64,000 nucleotides of DNA. Source: Mactra quadrangularis. Lineage: Eukaryota > Mollusca > Bivalvia > Venerida > Mactridae. Location of the stretch: contig CM046299.1 of NCBI GenBank assembly GCA_025267735.1, positions 12,608,232-12,672,231 on the forward strand. Direction: 5' to 3'. Positions 52,901 to 62,469 of the stretch are shown here, one piece after another. Within the stretch, counting starts at the first letter, position 1. Each line of letters begins with the position of its first letter. Below the pieces are notes generated by a model. It had not been told where the DNA came from and made no database searches. It saw only the letters and a program-made list of their open reading frames with translations. The position numbers and the translations under genes are program-made.

Positions 52901-55199
52901 TGTGTTTTATTATCTTGACCTTGGATTACAAGGAAATGTCTGTTTAGCTCTGATTATCTTGTAGTTTGTTGTAAGAAAGATTACTTGTTGTTAATATTCA
53001 TAAAATTAATGCTTTTAATATGATACATACAAAATAAATGCCTGTATTTTGTTCCATTTGCATTTAGATGAACTGTACTATATTATCATACTGTAAAATA
53101 TACTGATTTCATTCAATATTGAACTTCAAAACTTCCAAGATCATAGTAAAAATTTAGAATCAGCACTTCTAAAATTATAATGGACCAAACCTGGTGACTT
53201 TTTATGTAAAATAAATCCCTATATTAACCAAATAAATAAGATATGGAATCAACAACAAACAGCTACTCAGCAAATTTAAATCCTCCTGAATGAAAATTTT
53301 AGGCTCTGCACCCCTATAAAATGATGGACCAAGCCTGTTGACTTTTGGTGTATAAATAAAGTTTAAATATTATTCCAGTAAATAAAGGATGGGCTCAAAT
53401 TATATTCAACAACTCAGTATACTTAAGTTCCTGAATGAGAATTTTAGAATCAGCACCCCTATAAAATGATAATGAACAAAACCTGTTAACTTTTAAGTGC
53501 ATTAATACAGTCTTATTGATTAGAAAGAAGAAGATTATTAATTAACCAAATTATGCTACAGACTAAACAACATACAACTGCTAAGTATACCTAAGTAATC
53601 CTGAAGGAAACATAGAATCAGCACCCCTATAAAATTAAATGGACTATACGTTTTGGTGTCGAAAGTATAGCCTTTGGGTAAATAATACAAAATACAACTT
53701 CATTTTAAATCAGTCTGTTCGAATAACTCTGGCATGAACATTATTAGAAAAGGAAATCTTCTATCCTGTCCTACCTCAATTCATAAGACATGAGTCGACC
53801 TCTATTGTAAATTATTTTTACACAGAAGGTGAACATATGACGTCACACATCCAGATCATCTTTGTAGGGTTGATGGAGCCGCTCTGTCTACGTCACTGTT
53901 CAACTTCTGTGTGTATCAAGTTAAAGTTTATGGAAGTTAAGCATTGCATTTATTACGTATAAATTCAGTATACATGTGTTAAAATGTGTACTAAATATAT
54001 AAATTTAGGATTTAGAAAACAAAGGAACAAAGGATCGACACGATCATCATAGTGACGTATGTAAACGTGAATACTTTACTGTTTTGTTACAAATATAGCA
54101 ATGTCATGGTGATAAGCTTTGATATTTAGACCAAAAATTATTGATTTTCTCCGTAAAACTTCTTGATTGAGTGCCAAAAAAATTGACTTCAAAAAAATCT
54201 TGATGCGGTAAAAATTTTGAAGTGCGGGAGCAAAAAAAAAAAAAAAAATTTTTTTTCCATTTTCGGATTTTTAGGTGCGGGTAATCCGACGAACAAAAGA
54301 TCAATTTGTTGTGGCCTTAAGAACAGGATGGTCATTTGCCCAAAATCAGAAATTTAGCCCTCAAATGGCCACACTGAGTGGACTTGACACCAGTAAGTTT
54401 TAATACAGTCAATCAAGTATTTATACAACAAGTGAATGGGAGTTTTAATAATAGCATAAAAGAAATCCAGCTAGGTACTATAGGCTCACACAAGTTTACA
54501 TATTGGACATGCTTTGTCAGGGCCAAAACACTCTTCTATGCAGAAGCCGAACACAGGCTGCTTCCCCAAACAAAACTAACACTTTTTTCCCCAGTATGAT
54601 CCTGAAAACTCCCCATAAAATCCCATAAAAATTCCCAAGGAATGTTGAACCATAATTTGTGATATGGAAAGGGAAACCTATTTAATATTTCTTCACAATG
54701 CAGTCTATGTTGTTTCTTTTACCACATAATTTACATGATTTAATATCTAATTGATTTTGTAACACCTGTGATTTAATATGTCTATTCCTACTTTACTGGC
54801 AATGAGGTGGGTTTATTTTCCCCAATAAAGTGAAAACTGAGCTATTTTCCCCAAAAAAAACGGCTGAGGCCCCTTCCCTAAAAATGGTGTTTTGGCCCTG
54901 TCCGTGTAAAAAATGCTTTAAATCAATAATTCCTGAATTAAGGAAAGACTACTTTGTGAGGCAAAAGTAATAGCTCACTAACATTTTTTTGCAATTAAAA
55001 AGTTTTTCCAAGGTAATAACAGGACAGAAAAGTCATACACATGTAATTGGAAGGTAGAGGGTAACTTCAACTTCCAAGACTATTTCAAGAATTTTCCTAA
55101 CCAATGGGTGAATGCAAGCGCAATAAAAACATTCTTACCCCTTTTCCTAGTCTTCAGACGTTGGCCTGACAATGACGGTTTTTCGGCTTTCTGACTCAT
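40892..55199 (-). CDS. BZW: BZW1/BZW2 homologue (eIF5-mimic protein 5MP), complete coding sequence, 13 exons
   Basis: Thirteen exons on the - strand (55199-55139, 51640-51558, 50858-50771, 50102-49993, 48799-48734, 48000-47865, 46849-46740, 45716-45630, 44993-44910, 44417-44352, 43414-43195, 42336-42214, 40911-40892) join without frameshift into about 417 residues; human BZW2 has 419. Strong family matches run throughout: R-D-E-K-E-K near residue 20, [42 protein letters not shown], and the acidic end E-E-E-S-D-E-E-D. The N-terminal two thirds form the HEAT-like MIF4G-type part; the last about 170 residues are the W2 domain that binds eIF2 and eIF3. 5MP competes with eIF5 and raises the stringency of start-codon selection in the cytosol. 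BZW1 and BZW2 cannot be told apart here; invertebrates usually have one gene. Confidence 0.96.
40934..41226 (-). repeat. tRNA-derived SINE, family 2 (bzw intron 12)
   Basis: It starts 23 bases beyond the acceptor side of the last bzw exon. On the - strand the head reads AACCCCGGTCGGTAGCACAG, and box B is GGTTCGAATCCCATC. Body as in 35759-36050. Confidence 0.75.
41763..41924. mobile_element. 162-base near-perfect palindrome (bzw intron 12)
   Basis: AGGTTATTATACATTTTAC at the left is inverse to GTAAAATGTATAATAACCT at the right; pairing continues through TTTGGACGAG / CTCGAGTCCAAA-like and TCATATTGGAC / GTCCAATATGA segments to a short centre near 41845. Confidence 0.8.
42214..42336 (-). CDS. BZW: bzw exon 12: end of W2 domain
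   Basis: Acceptor TTTCTAG and donor GGAAG/GTACGT. It encodes [12 protein letters not shown] and [12 protein letters not shown], then [10 protein letters not shown], the aromatic/acidic box (AA-box) typical of W2 domains. Confidence 0.96.
42370..42560 (+). repeat. Tandem repeat of GGTTGCCATGGACAAC-type units (bzw intron 11)
   Basis: GGTTGCCATGGACAACTGTA, TGGTTACCTTAGACAACCAT and related units recur about seven times, at alternating spacings near 27 and 28 bases, between exons 12 and 11 of bzw. Confidence 0.75.
42836..43035 (-). repeat. SINE family 3, headless (bzw intron 11)
   Basis: GGGTTTAACGCCATAGCAAA, then CATTGTATAGGTCATATAAC and GTCAGTGACTGACAACTGCC match 46982 and 48985. The tRNA head is absent. 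Confidence 0.65.
43195..43414 (-). CDS. BZW: bzw exon 11: core of W2 domain
   Basis: Acceptor ATTACAG and donor CAAAA/GTAAGC. It encodes 73 residues including [28 protein letters not shown] and [10 protein letters not shown], the best-conserved part of the W2 domain. Confidence 0.97.
43427..43690 (-). mobile_element. Helentron-like element, family D copy 3 (in bzw intron 11)
   Basis: The reverse complement of family D: AACAAGAAATGTAATGTGG at its left edge is the inverted 3' end. Located only 13 bases beyond the acceptor side of bzw exon 11. Confidence 0.6.
44352..44417 (-). CDS. BZW: bzw exon 10
   Basis: A 66-base phase-0 exon, acceptor TTTTCAG and donor CCAT/GTAAGT. It encodes [22 protein letters not shown], aligned with human V-V-L-Y-V-K-E-E-M-K-R-N-D-L-P. 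Confidence 0.93.
44590..44876 (+). repeat. tRNA-derived SINE, family 1, interrupted (bzw intron 9)
   Basis: Box-B-like CCTGGGTTCTATCC, then the family body; the tail resumes after about 44825 (GGGCTGAACATGTACATG...GCGGACTGTAAATCACACTT). Between them lies an AATAAT-rich insert with CATAATAAAGACTTTATTTA. Opposite orientation to most SINEs in bzw. Confidence 0.65.
44910..44993 (-). CDS. BZW: bzw exon 9
   Basis: An 84-base phase-0 exon, acceptor TATTACAG and donor GGAG/GTAATT. It encodes [13 protein letters not shown], the K-E-L-Q-K-E-L-x-E helix at the start of the W2 region. Confidence 0.94.
45112..45245 (-). repeat. tRNA-derived SINE, family 4 (bzw intron 8)
   Basis: The inverse of 55495-55625: CTGATAAAAATCCATGGTCC, TTTGAATCCAAAACC (box B) and CACTCTACCAAGTCACAG (box A), running to AAGCTAGCTTGAAG. 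Confidence 0.65.
45630..45716 (-). CDS. BZW: bzw exon 8
   Basis: An 87-base phase-0 exon, acceptor CTCTACAG and donor TTCAG/GTTTGA. It encodes E-L-F-P-L-N-K-R-S and [10 protein letters not shown], matching the human L-E-L-F-P-V-N-R-Q-S segment at the boundary before the W2 domain. Confidence 0.95.
45922..46400. mobile_element. hAT-like MITE with perfect 8-base target duplication (bzw intron 7)
   Basis: It begins TAGGGGTGTAACGGTTAAC and ends ACCGTATTGTAACACCCCCTA in imperfect inverse, with CCACATAA at both 45914-45921 and 46401-46408. Many ATTGCAATA motifs lie inside the right end. 479 bases, no transposase. Confidence 0.88.
46740..46849 (-). CDS. BZW: bzw exon 7
   Basis: Acceptor TTACACAG and donor TTATTG/GTAAGA. 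It encodes [22 protein letters not shown] and later D-A-R-L-L, aligned with the human F-K-A-W-M-A-E-K-D-A-N-S-V region. Confidence 0.95.
46975..47293 (-). repeat. tRNA-derived SINE, family 3 (bzw intron 6)
   Basis: Body CATTGTACAGATCATATTAC, GTCAGTAACTGACAATTGCC and CAGGACCAAGCTCCA; the right end GACTGAACTAGCCGGAC is the inverse of a tRNA box A (GGCTAGTTCAGT). Confidence 0.7.
47568..47829 (-). repeat. tRNA-derived SINE, family 1 (bzw intron 6)
   Basis: On the - strand GGAGCAGTGGTCCAGTGGTA is box A and GGTTGAACCCCACTAAGG covers box B. It ends only 35 bases from the donor of bzw exon 6. Confidence 0.75.
47865..48000 (-). CDS. BZW: bzw exon 6
   Basis: Acceptor CTATTACAG and donor GGAGG/GTATGT. 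It encodes L-L-V-F-L-K-G-F and [13 protein letters not shown], ending [10 protein letters not shown] across the junction. The next intron is full of SINE copies. Confidence 0.96.
48057..48225 (-). repeat. SINE family 2, fragment (bzw intron 5)
   Basis: CACCTAGCTTTCCTTAAAC, CTACTCTTCCACAAGGCTG and ATTGTTGAATTTTCATG match family 2; the head is lost. Confidence 0.5.
48238..48494 (-). repeat. tRNA-derived SINE, family 1 (bzw intron 5)
   Basis: Body CAGTACCCATTTACACCTGG and right end GTCCTACCACTGGACCACTT, the inverse of box A. Lies next to a family 2 fragment. Confidence 0.7.
48734..48799 (-). CDS. BZW: bzw exon 5
   Basis: A 66-base phase-0 exon, acceptor TTTTTTCAG and donor AGAAG/GTTGGT. It encodes [18 protein letters not shown], nearly identical to the human protein. 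Confidence 0.97.
48985..49292 (-). repeat. tRNA-derived SINE, family 3, full length (bzw intron 4)
   Basis: The best copy of its family: on the - strand GCCGCCCGGCTAGCTCAGTT, GGTAGCACGCAAG and GGTCGTGGGTTTAATTC give the tRNA-like head, and the tail ends GACGTTAAACCC. Confidence 0.78.
49300..49960. other. bzw intron 4, remaining sequence
   Basis: No exon seen. 49470-49530 contains a TTGCCTGAACCC...GGGGCAATAGGAC segment related to 27510-27565 and 28270-28360, so it is a dispersed repeat. Confidence 0.4.
49993..50102 (-). CDS. BZW: bzw exon 4
   Basis: Acceptor ATTTCAG and donor TTGAT/GTAAGT. With the split codon it encodes A-P-G-G-S, then a family-variable loop and [17 protein letters not shown]. 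The L-A-P-G-G motif is conserved in BZW proteins. Confidence 0.95.
50771..50858 (-). CDS. BZW: bzw exon 3
   Basis: Acceptor TTTTCAG and donor ATTAG/GTAAGT. It encodes V-A-K-F-L-D-S-S and [18 protein letters not shown], the family [12 protein letters not shown] signature. Confidence 0.96.
51558..51640 (-). CDS. BZW: bzw exon 2
   Basis: Acceptor TTTTGTAG and donor TTTA/GTAAGT. It encodes [20 protein letters not shown] and T-E-A-D-L-D-L, conserved with the human N-terminal region. Phase 1 in and 0 out. Confidence 0.95.
51688..52385. mobile_element. Tandem pair of palindromic elements with CRE motifs (bzw intron 1)
   Basis: 51688-51862 and 51990-52172 are palindromes about 180 bases long and about 90 percent alike (GGATATTCGTCAAC, TTTCACCGAGTGAGCTCAG, centre GTGGCATAGCCAC). 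Each is followed by a TTTTATTTGATGTATTTTAC tail with TGACGTCA octamers and by CGACGTTTCACCGTAAAGC, then CATGAAAGAAA. Confidence 0.8.
52482..54316. mobile_element. 1.8 kb Harbinger-like non-autonomous element (bzw intron 1)
   Basis: It starts GGCCACAACAAATTGATCAT and ends in the inverse (GATCAATTTGTTGTGGCC), flanked by TTA on both sides. A/T-rich subterminal runs with GCGAGCGAGCG on one side and GTGCGGG on the other lie inside the ends. The middle (53155-53660) is a tandem array. No transposase frame is present. Confidence 0.7.
53155..53660 (+). repeat. Internal tandem array, about 160-base unit
   Basis: TAGAATCAGCACCCCTATAA with GGACCAAACCTGTTGACTTT and CAACAACTCAGTATACCTAA recur about 3.5 times at 140-170-base spacing inside the 52482-54316 element. 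Confidence 0.75.
54518..54900. mobile_element. MITE with CAGGGCCAAAACAC ends (bzw intron 1)
   Basis: A 383-base unit bounded by CAGGGCCAAAACAC and its perfect inverse GTGTTTTGGCCCTG. Target duplication is not evident. It contains two TTTTCCCCA-type segments. Confidence 0.65.
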
Positions 55200-55205
55200 C
55201 AACTC
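55139..55205 (-). CDS. BZW: bzw exon 1 (coding): initiator exon
   Basis: The exon runs from an acceptor (TTTTCAG) at 55206 to the donor AGGG/GTAAG below 55139. ATG is at 55199-55197, preceded by only six exon bases, so an upstream untranslated exon is needed. It encodes [20 protein letters not shown], parallel to the human N-terminus with its G-Q-R-F/L-K-T-R-K-R motif. The start context (T at -3, A at +4) is poor. Confidence 0.92.
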
Positions 55206-55494
55206 CTGAAAAGAAATCAAGTTTAAAGACAATAACCAATGTTAATATAAATGAGAACACAGCATATACAAATTTGGTCATGTCATACCAGAATTTTGTT
55301 AAGCGTCCACATGCATGTAGGTTTTAGAGTTTTCAATCCAAAAAAAACATCAAAATTTTGATAGTGGAATTTTCTTAAATAATTCTGTTGTTCCAGGATT
55401 CCATTTCTATGGAAATGCTGATAGTTCTTTGTTTCTGTGTATTTGATTTGTAGCAGAGGTATTATACGGCACTTGTACTCCCTTGTCTTCAAGC

Positions 55495-55625
55495 TAGCTT
55501 TTATGGCGACGTGGTAGAGTGTCCGCTTACGACTTGAGAGGTTGTGGGTTCAAATCTTAGTTCGGACCATGGATTTTTATCAGGTTACAGATTAATGAAA
55601 ATGTACATGTGTATGTTGTATATAC
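55495..55625 (+). repeat. tRNA-derived SINE, family 4 (upstream of bzw coding exon 1)
   Basis: Box A CGTGGTAGAGTGTCCG, box B GTGGGTTCAAATC, then CCATGGATTTTTATCAGG. The closest to a tRNA of all copies, but the acceptor stem does not pair. Confidence 0.65.
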
Positions 55626-56920
55626 TTTTTTATAGAATTACTTTAATCCCACGTTAATATCATAAACATTCATGTACTACTAAGTACTAATTTGTGTGAA
55701 TACTAGCAAGAATGGACATGTGTTTGCGTTTTGTGTGTTTTTGTGAATAGGTACCTAGGTTTGTCAAACTTGAATTGACACTTAACAAAATTCCAATTTA
55801 GCATGGCCGTAGTATAAAACGATAGGAGCAGATACAGGAACACAACTATCCATAGGTGAAAGTTGCAAGTTTCGAAAATACTGGAAACCTTCTTTAAAAA
55901 TACTGAAACAGACAGATTCACAAGAACAGCATAATGTATTTTATTCTCAAAGTACTGAAATTATTATTAATACTGAAAACTTTTACCCATGTTACCAGTG
56001 TTATTTTTAACAAGTTTCATAATAAAAATAAGTCTATATAAAAGGAATGGTAACAAATTTAAGACTATTCTTGTAATGAGCTCTGCACCATGTATTATCT
56101 ATTCTAATGAAAAGTTTATTCTAAGTTGTGTCCACTAAGTAGGCCAAGTGCCTTAAATCCTCAGAATGACCACATAACACAAATATAAAGGGTCACTTGC
56201 AGTACAGCCGAGAAAAAGGTAGGCTAAGTAATGACGTCTGCAATGCATGCATATATCTTGTCCATAGAAATCCTGCTTTCACAATCAAGCTGTGATCAAG
56301 GGGAGATTTGGTAACAAAAACCAAAAATGGAATATTAAGACTCTTAAGTTTTTCAACAGGGAAGTGGTAACAACCAACACATCTTTCAATATGCAGCATG
56401 TTTTCTTACAACAAGCTACCCATAAATTCAAAAGAAAAAATGCTAACAAAACAGATCAATGTATTTCCTTGTCATGCAACTGCTACTTTTCTTCAAAGTT
56501 CTAGTAAAAACCGGTTAGGAAAATCTGACATAGTGACGTGATTAAAATCACAACAAACAAAAACAAGACTGGCAAGATAACACCTCAAATAACCACTTGG
56601 TAAGCCATAAATTAACACACTTTTCATAAAACTTAAACAATTCACGTCAATCAAAATTTAAAATCACAGATTGAAATTTGTCGAAATTCAATCCAGCCGG
56701 CAAATTTGTCACACGTGTTTACTATTTAAGTTCGGTGAAGATGTGGTACTAACTCGAAAAATACCAAACTGGCAAGAGAGATTTATTCCAAGTTTAGAAG
56801 ACAAATTGAAGAAAACAATAAATACTTACTTCCTAGTATATTTGTTCTTTGTTTACCGACAGAAAAGACACCACAAAAGTAACAACGAAGAAAATCACAG
56901 GTCTCGTAAAGTAACGTTAC

Positions 56921-57050
56921 CTACGAGAACTTGCGCAATATTACTAATACATGTACTGCTATTCTGACGAATCGCTGTCGTCTCGTGGGCGTTTCTCTTC
57001 CTTTCCGCCAACATTCGAACAATAAAACACCAATATTATGACACAAAATG
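56921..57050 (-). promoter_or_regulatory. Probable bzw promoter and 5' untranslated exon
   Basis: The first coding exon has only six bases before ATG, so an upstream untranslated exon is required. On the - strand CTCGTAG/GTAACG at 56921 is a good donor. The bases above it (56921-57010) are clearly richer in CpG than the surrounding AT-rich DNA, as for animal promoters. No TATA box is evident. The exact transcription start is not visible. Confidence 0.4.
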
Positions 57051-57054
57051 CAGG

Positions 57055-59330
57055 AAGAATTACACCAAGTAACCTTTTATAAAAATAAGATTTCTAGATA
57101 TCTTGATATGAGGAAATATAAATCGAAACTTTTATTTGCCAATTTATTGTACTAGTTAGGCCTATAGCAATCTGATTAAAACCCGATCTACAATTTTACA
57201 GCTCGCATACTCGCTAATGTAGATCTGGCCTTTTCCAAACGAAGGTGGTCTACTGGATATGTGTTTACGCAGATTGGGCCTATAGTATAGATAGGTCTAC
57301 AACATTGGGCGGATAAAATAGAGACTGGAGTGGATTTTTTGGGCCCATCATGGAATTCTCAAACTAAACGACAAAAATGCACGAGATTCAGAAAGACGTT
57401 TTTGGAGTTTGGAATCCGATAGGAACTGAATAGTCTCAATTTGTCCAGATAGATGTATAAATTATAATGAGATAATACTTTGAAGGTCCTATATTGCGTT
57501 TCAATGTGGCGGACATGGAGGATGAAGTTGAGAGAGAAGGGCTACAATTAAGGGGTTAAAAGAACAGAAACCCCTTTTGCCAACGTTGCATTTTTACACA
57601 GCTTATTATGTGAAGATTGATCAAGTTCTGATATTTTCTGAACAAAGAGCTCAAGAAAAGGTCAAAACCTGTTCGAACTTACAACCACTCGGCCTGCTTT
57701 TAACAGTTTCATAGCCTCTCCTAAATGAATTATAATCCTTGTGGTATTTTTATTGATCCATGATATTGTTGAGTTGCTTAAGTTATATCCATTAAATTGT
57801 CACATCGAAAATGAACAGTTTGTTGCCAAGGACGGTTCCAAAGTAGGCCTACGGATTACTATGGTTTCCATGTTCAAGAAAATCAAATTGATTTCCATTG
57901 TGTGTCCATTTTAGGTGTCATACGTTTTTTAAAAGCTTTTTTTTGAATATCCATGAACGGACATCAAACAAAACTCTATGAGTTGGCTACACTTAGCGTC
58001 TTACTTGCTTGTGTAGACTGACTAAACTGGAACTATTTCCGTTTATTGGAACTTCGCCATACTCGGACGATTGATAAATCATTACCGGAGTTTGCTCTGT
58101 TTTTCTTTTAACACTGGTCGTAACTTTCTTCAATCAAAGCGCTGATGGCACTGTTTACGCCGGACTGGCCTCAACGGGGTACAACAGACAAGTACGTCAC
58201 TGATCCAACCAGGTATCGGAAATATTGGTACTGATACTAAAACAGGAGGCATAAGTGTCGGCACCATAGATAAGGCAGTTGCCTCACTTAATTTGACTTG
58301 GCAAAAATATTCATCCTTTCAGTTGCAGTGGTGGATTGTATCATTGCAAATAAATGGTTTGGCTACCGCATGTTTTGCTGTGTTGACTCAAAATGCCCCC
58401 AAAACTCGGACACAAAGACCATCATGTTTTTGGAGTCATCGTAAAAGGTTTGAAAATGCCTTCACATGCGAGTTTAATGATTGACATTATTGTGCAGTTT
58501 GTATCGAAAGCAAGTTTCAGAGAATACACTAAATATTATTGCCCCGTACTAATTTTTGGAGTGTATGTGATAATAAACAAGCATGTATTAGTCGGTGAGT
58601 TATACCAAATACAAATGTATGTCACCGCCATGTTTACAAACAGAAATTATGTCATTCAGTTGTGTATCAAGAACAGCCCTGCAAGTCCAAAACAAGGGTT
58701 ATGTCGAGGTAGATCTGTTAGCACACTTAAAACAATTTTGGAACTCTTTTTTCACAATTTTACAATTTTATTACGAATACCTTTTTAATTGGGCTAAGAT
58801 CCCTCAAATTTAACAGTAATGTTTTCCCTTGTCGGATCCGCCCATGTAGATGTCTGTTTTTAAATATTTTGCTCGTTGATCATTGATTAAATTATTCACT
58901 GTTATCAGGTTATTTGTATATCGATTGATACATTTTTATCAAATGTCGACTAAGTCTTACTTGATAAGATTGGGGGTTGTCCAAAATGTAACCGAACTAT
59001 ATCTTATAACTTTAATGATGTATGACGTGACGGGAGTACTGTTTTGTTGCAATCCGAACATGATCTGATTCTAAAATAACAAAACCTCGTCGTCGGAAAT
59101 AAGTATGATGACTCACATTTGTAAAACGGAAAACAAAACTCTTTGTTCAAATAAACATGTTCGTTCTCAGATTTTTATGGAAAAAACCACACAACATAAA
59201 TCGAAATTATTTTACTGTAGTAAAGTATATTGAACGTTAACACTGCCTTGTATTCTTTCGTTCAAATACGATTCTTTTTTACAAAGAGTTTTGAGCAAAG
59301 AACTACGTTTTCACAGGGACATAGACTGTA
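57055..59330. other. bzw upstream region, no gene recognised
   Basis: No exon is recognised. A 112-codon open stretch on the + strand (58150-58484) lacks an ATG near its start and matches nothing I know. GGACATGG at 57510 opens a 15-codon frame only. Better promoter evidence is absent. Confidence 0.4.
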
Positions 59331-59374
59331 AAGGACTACGAAGATAACAATGGACGCCATATTGAATTTCGCGA

Positions 59375-59384
59375 TCTCGCGAGA
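59375..59384. promoter_or_regulatory. TCTCGCGAGA palindrome
   Basis: A perfect TCTCGCGAGA element inside CGCGATCTCGCGAGACTTG, in otherwise AT-rich, CpG-poor DNA. This palindrome marks a class of TATA-less promoters in vertebrates. A GGACGCCATATTG motif lies 20 bases upstream. No gene is visible beside it. Confidence 0.35.
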
Positions 59385-59719
59385 CTTGACATTTACGAGT
59401 CATATTAGATTTAAAGTAAAGAACCAGTTTCCAATCTTCGGTAAAAGAGATCTATGTTTTTTGGATCTCAATGCGGACTCTAATTGATATTATAAGATCG
59501 CGGCAATTTAAATTTGACTGTTATTGTAGTTTAACGTTGGAAAGCATTAAAATTTTCACAATTTCTCTTAATTTTAAGCGTATGAATTTTCGAACTGGAA
59601 ATCCAGTTTCAAAATTTGTACACGGACCAAAGCCCAAGCTGACACAACTTGGCAATATTATATCACAGGTCAATGTACAGATCGTTCAAATCAAAGGCCG
59701 CTTACAACATTGATATGAT

Positions 59720-62440
59720 TGAATACTACGGTAGTAATGTATGTATGTAGCATTTTCACTTTGATACAGTCACATGTGTGATAGTTTGTACCCAATTTAT
59801 ATACAAGTATTCAAAACATAATACCATCTAGATCCTTTTATCATCAAGTTTACCAATAGGTCAAATTGTATAGTGAATTAAATATGTACGTATGAGCACA
59901 AAATTTTTGTAACGACCCTTTCCTTACCTATATATACTAACCCGTCATTTTAAGGTTATTGTGATAAACGTGCTACTGTATATATTATGATTACATGGAG
60001 TTCAAATTAAAAGTGTCAAACTCTACATTTGTACTTGATACGTGCTTTAAAGGTAGGTAGGAGATTTTTTTATTATTTTTTTTTACGTATGATTTCATAA
60101 TACTTTTCATATTCATTTCGCCTTACTTAATTACTTCGCTAAACGACTAAAATTTACAACGTAAACTGTAGTCTAATTTTATACATATTTTGTTTATATA
60201 GAAAAAGTCTGTTCTATAGCATTAATATTGTAAGGGGTGGTGAAATTTAGTTGACACATATAATAATAAAATGTGTAGATTCTAAGGGAAATTACAAAAT
60301 GAAAGTTTTTTTCTCTAAGTATGTAAATAGCCTTTGAAATAGGCTGTATGTAAGTCAGTCAATGATAACACCTTTAATGATGTATATTTTGATTTACATT
60401 GACTGTAGTCATTGATAAAACGCAATTTTATTGTAACGGAACTTGCAACCAACTGTCTTAAAGTTAGGTTTTATGCTGACATGGTATAAAAAGTCCGCTT
60501 ACGGCTCGGAGTTTCGTGGGTTCGGACCGTGGAATTATTTTCGGGTTATATTACATTCTACTGACTAAACTGTTGTCCACAGTTAATAACATTAGACTAA
60601 GCGTGTTGATAAAATTACAAAATTAATGTTTTAAAGTCTTTTTTCCAAGATATGTTTGATTGAACGGGAGGCATAGAAAGCTAAGTTGTATAATATTGTG
60701 AACATTTTTTAAGTTTTATAAAGGTTTATAAATAAATTGGTATGTCTATTGAATGTCATGTATAATTTCAATAAAATGTTTAAATAAAACTGATCTAAGC
60801 AATTGTCAGTAAACAATACTGCCTTTAAATTCCGTATTTTTCTTTCCTTTTTTTTGGTTTCTGATTCATAAACAACATACAGGTCGTATTCTAGGTCATG
60901 CGTGTTTTTGTACTTTTAACAATGGACTTGCCCACTAAATAAGTGAAAAGGCTGATGCATGAACAGCATTTTACTGTTTTAAGCATACAACTTTGATACT
61001 TAACATTTATTTCAAATAGAGTAAATTCACATTGTGAATTTTATATAATGATATGTTTTTAAAATAAGTGTAAAATAACTAAACTATAGAATTATAAAAA
61101 TTATTCACCCCTAATTATTGGTGTGTAATGAAACTGGCTATGTTTATATACGCAATGTTTACGTGGACGACCTGTACGTACTGTATAATTATATGTACAT
61201 ATTTACGTAAGTAGTAGCGACCCATCCTCCTGTGTGATTTGTCAAGCTTATTTGTGCTCTTATTAAACTTTGTATACATTTTATTATCATAATACACTTA
61301 GTGAATTAATTAGGTTGTCGATGCATTTATACTTTTAATGAACCTAAACATGACACTTTCTTTGACCCAGTTTAAAATGAAGTTTGAACTAGTTATCTTT
61401 ATCAAAAGAAACAAATAAATACATGTATTGTTATCGTGGGAGTAGGTCATATTTATAATAGGTTAAAAGTTATAAGTAAGGACTAAATAAGTTACCTCAT
61501 AAATGTTAAAAACTATTTGGTTTGATACAGATACCTGTGTGTTGAACTTTGTGAACTGTTGTTATCGTCTAATTGTATATTGAACAATTAAAGACAACGA
61601 TACAGCCCCTTGACGATTCATGAGAATGTCTAGGGGTGCTGAAATCATAAATTTGTCACCGTTTATCATATTCTATGATAATATTTAGTTTTAAACAGGA
61701 GCAATGAATTCGTTACATTTAATCCCTCGTAAATGATGTGTACGGGTTGCGCTGGATTAATTTTTCATACTAAGTCAGTTTCATATAATTAGCGCTTCAA
61801 AGTCGGACGGATAATAAGCATAACTATGATATGATATTCAAAAGGTATACACAATTCTACACGATTTGTATAATATTTAGAATTGATTAGCCAAAAATGA
61901 GTGTATTTATTAATGTTTCTTGCTGTTGACTTACGAAGATTTTTTTCATGAAAAACACTACAGTTTTATTGCATTCGAAAAATGCATTTTAATACAAAAA
62001 TCTTGAAATAAAGCAGTATAAAAGTTGTTTGCATAAAATATGTACATGAAAATATCATGCATTATTGTCCTCATACAAATGTTATGGAAATAAATAAACT
62101 ACCTACCAATTAATTTTGAACACCCCACATCTACAACATCGTCAGTATAGCGTTATATTTATAAAATACATTCTTGTTATCGCGAATTCATGTGAAATTC
62201 GTCGGACAAAAGTGACACCACATGCGTGTTTTTGTAAAGATATAAAATGAAGATCAAAATGAATCACTGTCTTTAAATAGTTACACACTGTACGTGATAT
62301 TTGTCACATAGGTTTATTTAAAAGACACCTTATCCCAAATTCCCCTCAGCGTTTATTTCCCCTTATCAAATGATTAATAATAAGTTATGCGTCAAGTATC
62401 CGCAGTTTAACCATACCCCCCATCGATGGTCTAACTCAGG
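59720..62440. other. Non-coding DNA, no gene recognised
   Basis: AT-rich with no supported exon. 60463-60575 contains a degraded family 4 SINE (GACATGGTATAAAAAGTCCG, CGTGGGTTCGGACC). Confidence 0.5.
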
Positions 62441-62469
62441 TCCGTGGCGCCGAGGATTACTAGCGCGCA

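Noticed and set aside
55500..55570. tRNA-like sequences with box A and box B as functional tRNA genes
   Set aside because: Here and at 1668, 14290, 34890 and 49250 acceptor stems do not pair and each is joined to a repeated SINE body, so they are SINE heads.
58393..58788. 131-codon frame on the + strand as a gene
   Set aside because: It overlaps another open frame, has no recognisable domain, splice context or start context, and composition is like surrounding non-coding DNA.
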